Shown here: positions 62,266 through 64,000 of the stretch, piece after piece
Position numbering within the stretch: the first letter of the stretch is position 1
How the letters are laid out: the number at the start of each line of letters is the position of its first letter
Position numbers and translations under genes: made by a program
Notes under the pieces: generated by a model
Database searches by the model: none
What the model was told of the DNA's origin: nothing
What the model saw: the letters and a program-made list of their open reading frames with translations, nothing else
From: Planococcus soli
GTDB taxonomy: Bacteria; Bacillota; Bacilli; Bacillales_A; Planococcaceae
Assembly: GCF_016881065.1 (NCBI RefSeq)
Contig: NZ_WXYN01000016.1
Coordinates: 153,012 to 217,011 of the forward strand
Direction: 5' to 3'
Length of the DNA stretch: 64,000 bases

Positions 62266-63374
62266 TGATAGCAACAGATTTAGTGAAAACGAGTTATCCC
62301 AAAGAAGATATCACGTTCCTATTGAAAGATGTCAGTGATGCATTTGTTGAAAGCACGTTGGAGGAACGGGAAAAAGCGGTTCAAACTGGCGCACATTACG
62401 CAGAACGGCTGCCGATGGAATACCGCCCTTCTGATGAATACACAAATCTTTATCACGAAACGGTAAAAAAAACCAAGCAGCAATTGAGCTATTTGGTAGG
62501 GCTGGTAACACGCCGGATTTTCATGAATGCAGGAACAGATGACGTTGTCCTCGTATCGTTGGCACGTGCCGGCAGCCCAATTGGCATTCTGATTCGCCGC
62601 TACGCGCAGCAAGTGATGAATATGGACTGGCCGCATTACAGTGTCTCTATTTTGCGCGATAAAGGAATAGATGAGAAAGCGATCGATTCAATTCGCGCAG
62701 CGCATCCCGCAAGCCGCATCCAATTTGTGGACGGCTGGACGGGCAAAGGGGCTATTCAAAAGGAATTGACCAAATCGGTCAACAGCCTCAATGAAGAAAA
62801 AGCTATGAACCTGTATGACGATATGGCAGTGTTGGCTGACCCGGGTGCTTGCGCGGTATTATTCGGGACGCGTGAAGATTTCCTTATTCCAAGCGCTTGC
62901 CTGAATGCGACCGTCTCAGGACTGGTGAGCCGCACGATTCTCAACGAGTTGTATATCGGCAAAGATGATTTCCACGGAGCGAAATTTTACGGTGAGCTGC
63001 TCGAAGAAGATTTATCGAATGATTTTGTCGATCAAATTACTGAATGTTTTGCCGAGACGCGCGATAGAGTCGAGAAGGACGCTGTCTCCACTCCGGTGAC
63101 TGCCGAAAGAACCTGGCAGGGCATGGCAGAGGTCGAAGCGATCGGCCAGCAGATGTACAGGGAAACGGATTACCACTTGATCAAACCGGGTGTTGGAGAA
63201 ACGACACGTGTCCTGCTTCGCAGAAGCCCGTGGAAAGTTTTGGTCAACAGCTTGGACAATCCGGATGTCCATCATATTTTGATGCTGGCAAAAGAAAAAG
63301 AAGTGCCGGTTGAAGTGGTTCCTGATTTGTTTTATCGTGCAATCGGCCTGATTCGATCGGGTAAAGAAATATGA
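62265..63374 (+). CDS. StiP-family protein with PRTase-like and PELOTA-like parts
   Basis: 369 aa. N-terminal two-thirds with LVSLARAGSPIGILIRR and VDGWTGKGAIQKEL recall a PRTase-type fold; databases name the family 'cysteine protease StiP', for which I see no strong support. C-terminal ~80 residues (RVLLRRSPWKVLVNSLDNPD) fit the PELOTA RNA-binding domain. Overlaps the upstream stop by one base (TAATG) and the downstream start by 4. Confidence 0.85.
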   Translation: MIATDLVKTSYPKEDITFLLKDVSDAFVESTLEEREKAVQTGAHYAERLPMEYRPSDEYTNLYHETVKKTKQQLSYLVGLVTRRIFMNAGTDDVVLVSLARAGSPIGILIRRYAQQVMNMDWPHYSVSILRDKGIDEKAIDSIRAAHPASRIQFVDGWTGKGAIQKELTKSVNSLNEEKAMNLYDDMAVLADPGACAVLFGTREDFLIPSACLNATVSGLVSRTILNELYIGKDDFHGAKFYGELLEEDLSNDFVDQITECFAETRDRVEKDAVSTPVTAERTWQGMAEVEAIGQQMYRETDYHLIKPGVGETTRVLLRRSPWKVLVNSLDNPDVHHILMLAKEKEVPVEVVPDLFYRAIGLIRSGKEI

Positions 63375-64000
63375 CAGTTCTATTCGCCAGTGATCTGGAT
63401 CAGACGTTGATTTATTCCCGCAATTCAATGGGGATGGAAGTGACCGAGGACGAACTTGTCGAAGTAGAGCGCTACGAGGGCAAGCCTTTGTCATTCATGA
63501 CTAAAAAAAGCCAATCAAAGTTATGGAATATCAAAGAATCCGCATTCTTTTTACCGGTCACTACGCGTACACAGGCACAATATGAGCGGGTGACAGGGAT
63601 TTTTGAAGGAAGCCAGGCGCCTCGCTTTGCGGTCATATCCAACGGAGCGGTCATTTTGGAAAATGGTCAACCGATCAAGGAGTGGTCGGATGGGATTCGC
63701 CAGCAATGCGTCAGCCGCAAAACTATTATTACGGAGTTGCTGCCGGAAATTGAACGCCATTTCTCGGAAGACTGGGTGCTGAAAGTACGTGAGGCAGATG
63801 ATTGGTTCGTCTACCTGATCGTTGACCGTGCCCGTTTTCCTGATGATAAGCTTGATTTTTACACGACCACTTTCAAAAAGCTCGGATGGGGCATGTCCCT
63901 GCAAGGGAGAAAACTTTATTTTATGCCGGAAAGCATTACGAAAGCTGCTGCTATGGAGTATGTTAAAGAGCGCTTAGGAGCAAGCTGCGTATTTGCTGCC
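63371..64000 (+). CDS. HAD-superfamily phosphatase, 3' end missing
   Basis: The frame is open to the right edge, giving 210 residues. Motif I FASDLDQTLIY with the two aspartates (Asp8, Asp10) and motif III region ITKAAAMEYVKERLG are present. It starts with ATG overlapping the previous stop (ATGA). In Ter operons a HAD enzyme removes a phosphate from the PRTase product; so here it is probably the last or next-to-last biosynthetic step. Confidence 0.87.
   Translation, partial: MTVLFASDLDQTLIYSRNSMGMEVTEDELVEVERYEGKPLSFMTKKSQSKLWNIKESAFFLPVTTRTQAQYERVTGIFEGSQAPRFAVISNGAVILENGQPIKEWSDGIRQQCVSRKTIITELLPEIERHFSEDWVLKVREADDWFVYLIVDRARFPDDKLDFYTTTFKKLGWGMSLQGRKLYFMPESITKAAAMEYVKERLGASCVFAA

Overview
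The window looks like chromosomal DNA of a low-to-mid GC Bacillales bacterium. Strong purine-rich Shine-Dalgarno sites, occasional TTG/GTG starts, S-box and RFN riboswitches, a CcpA-type cre site, sigma-B-like promoters, and Bacillus-type genes (ytvA, yxlEFG-like, csbB/gtcA/yfhO, yrkE-J-like, mtnE/mtnU) support this. Placement near Planococcaceae (Planococcus/Planomicrobium-like) is an inference from overall gene content. I see no tRNA, rRNA, CRISPR array, insertion sequence or prophage. Both window edges cut a gene.

Layout. 1-3.4 kb: end of an OpuA glycine-betaine transporter, a cupin, a tandem structured repeat and RluF. 3.5-8.9 kb: an aldehyde dehydrogenase/DUF779 pair with a cre site, a class I Fic toxin-antitoxin pair, an AAC(3)-like enzyme, a thioesterase, and two perfect DnaA boxes in an intergenic gap. 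9-17.8 kb: a SEC-C protein, signal peptidase I, the divergent omega-amidase pair mtnE/mtnU, SAM riboswitch-metNIQ, a sugar kinase and an OsmC protein. 17.9-23.1 kb: a reactive-sulfur detoxification cluster with a CstR-type regulator, DsrE, three rhodaneses, two TusA domains, a CstB-like persulfide dioxygenase and TauE. Five copies of a TACCC-N4-GGGTA operator are spread over it. 23-35.6 kb: TopB, a MalY-like lyase, a possible leader/small RNA, Pcm, MsrA and a yxlEFG-like transporter. 35.7-38 kb: an FMN-riboswitch rib operon that lacks ribD and the ribA domain. 38-47 kb: an LtaS-like enzyme, a dynamin-like GTPase, a two-component system, then a PrsA-like foldase and an HtrA protease. 47-54.2 kb: a stress cluster with sigma-B-like promoters (DJ-1, YtvA blue-light sensor, Ohr, Mn-catalase, SDR) and SodC. 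54.3-58.2 kb: a csbB/gtcA/yfhO envelope-glycosylation module. 58.3-64 kb: an ECF-sigma-like promoter, two TerD genes and an overlapping four-gene enzyme operon (TIM-barrel lyase, PRTase-TRSP, StiP/PELOTA, HAD) that runs off the right edge.

Together these genes describe a cell equipped for osmotic, oxidative, sulfide, light and envelope stress. The most interesting parts are the Ter-linked biosynthetic operon, whose product is not established, the multi-operator sulfur regulon, and two families of structured dispersed repeats, one of which shows covariation between copies. All functional calls rest on motif recognition by eye; no database search was run.
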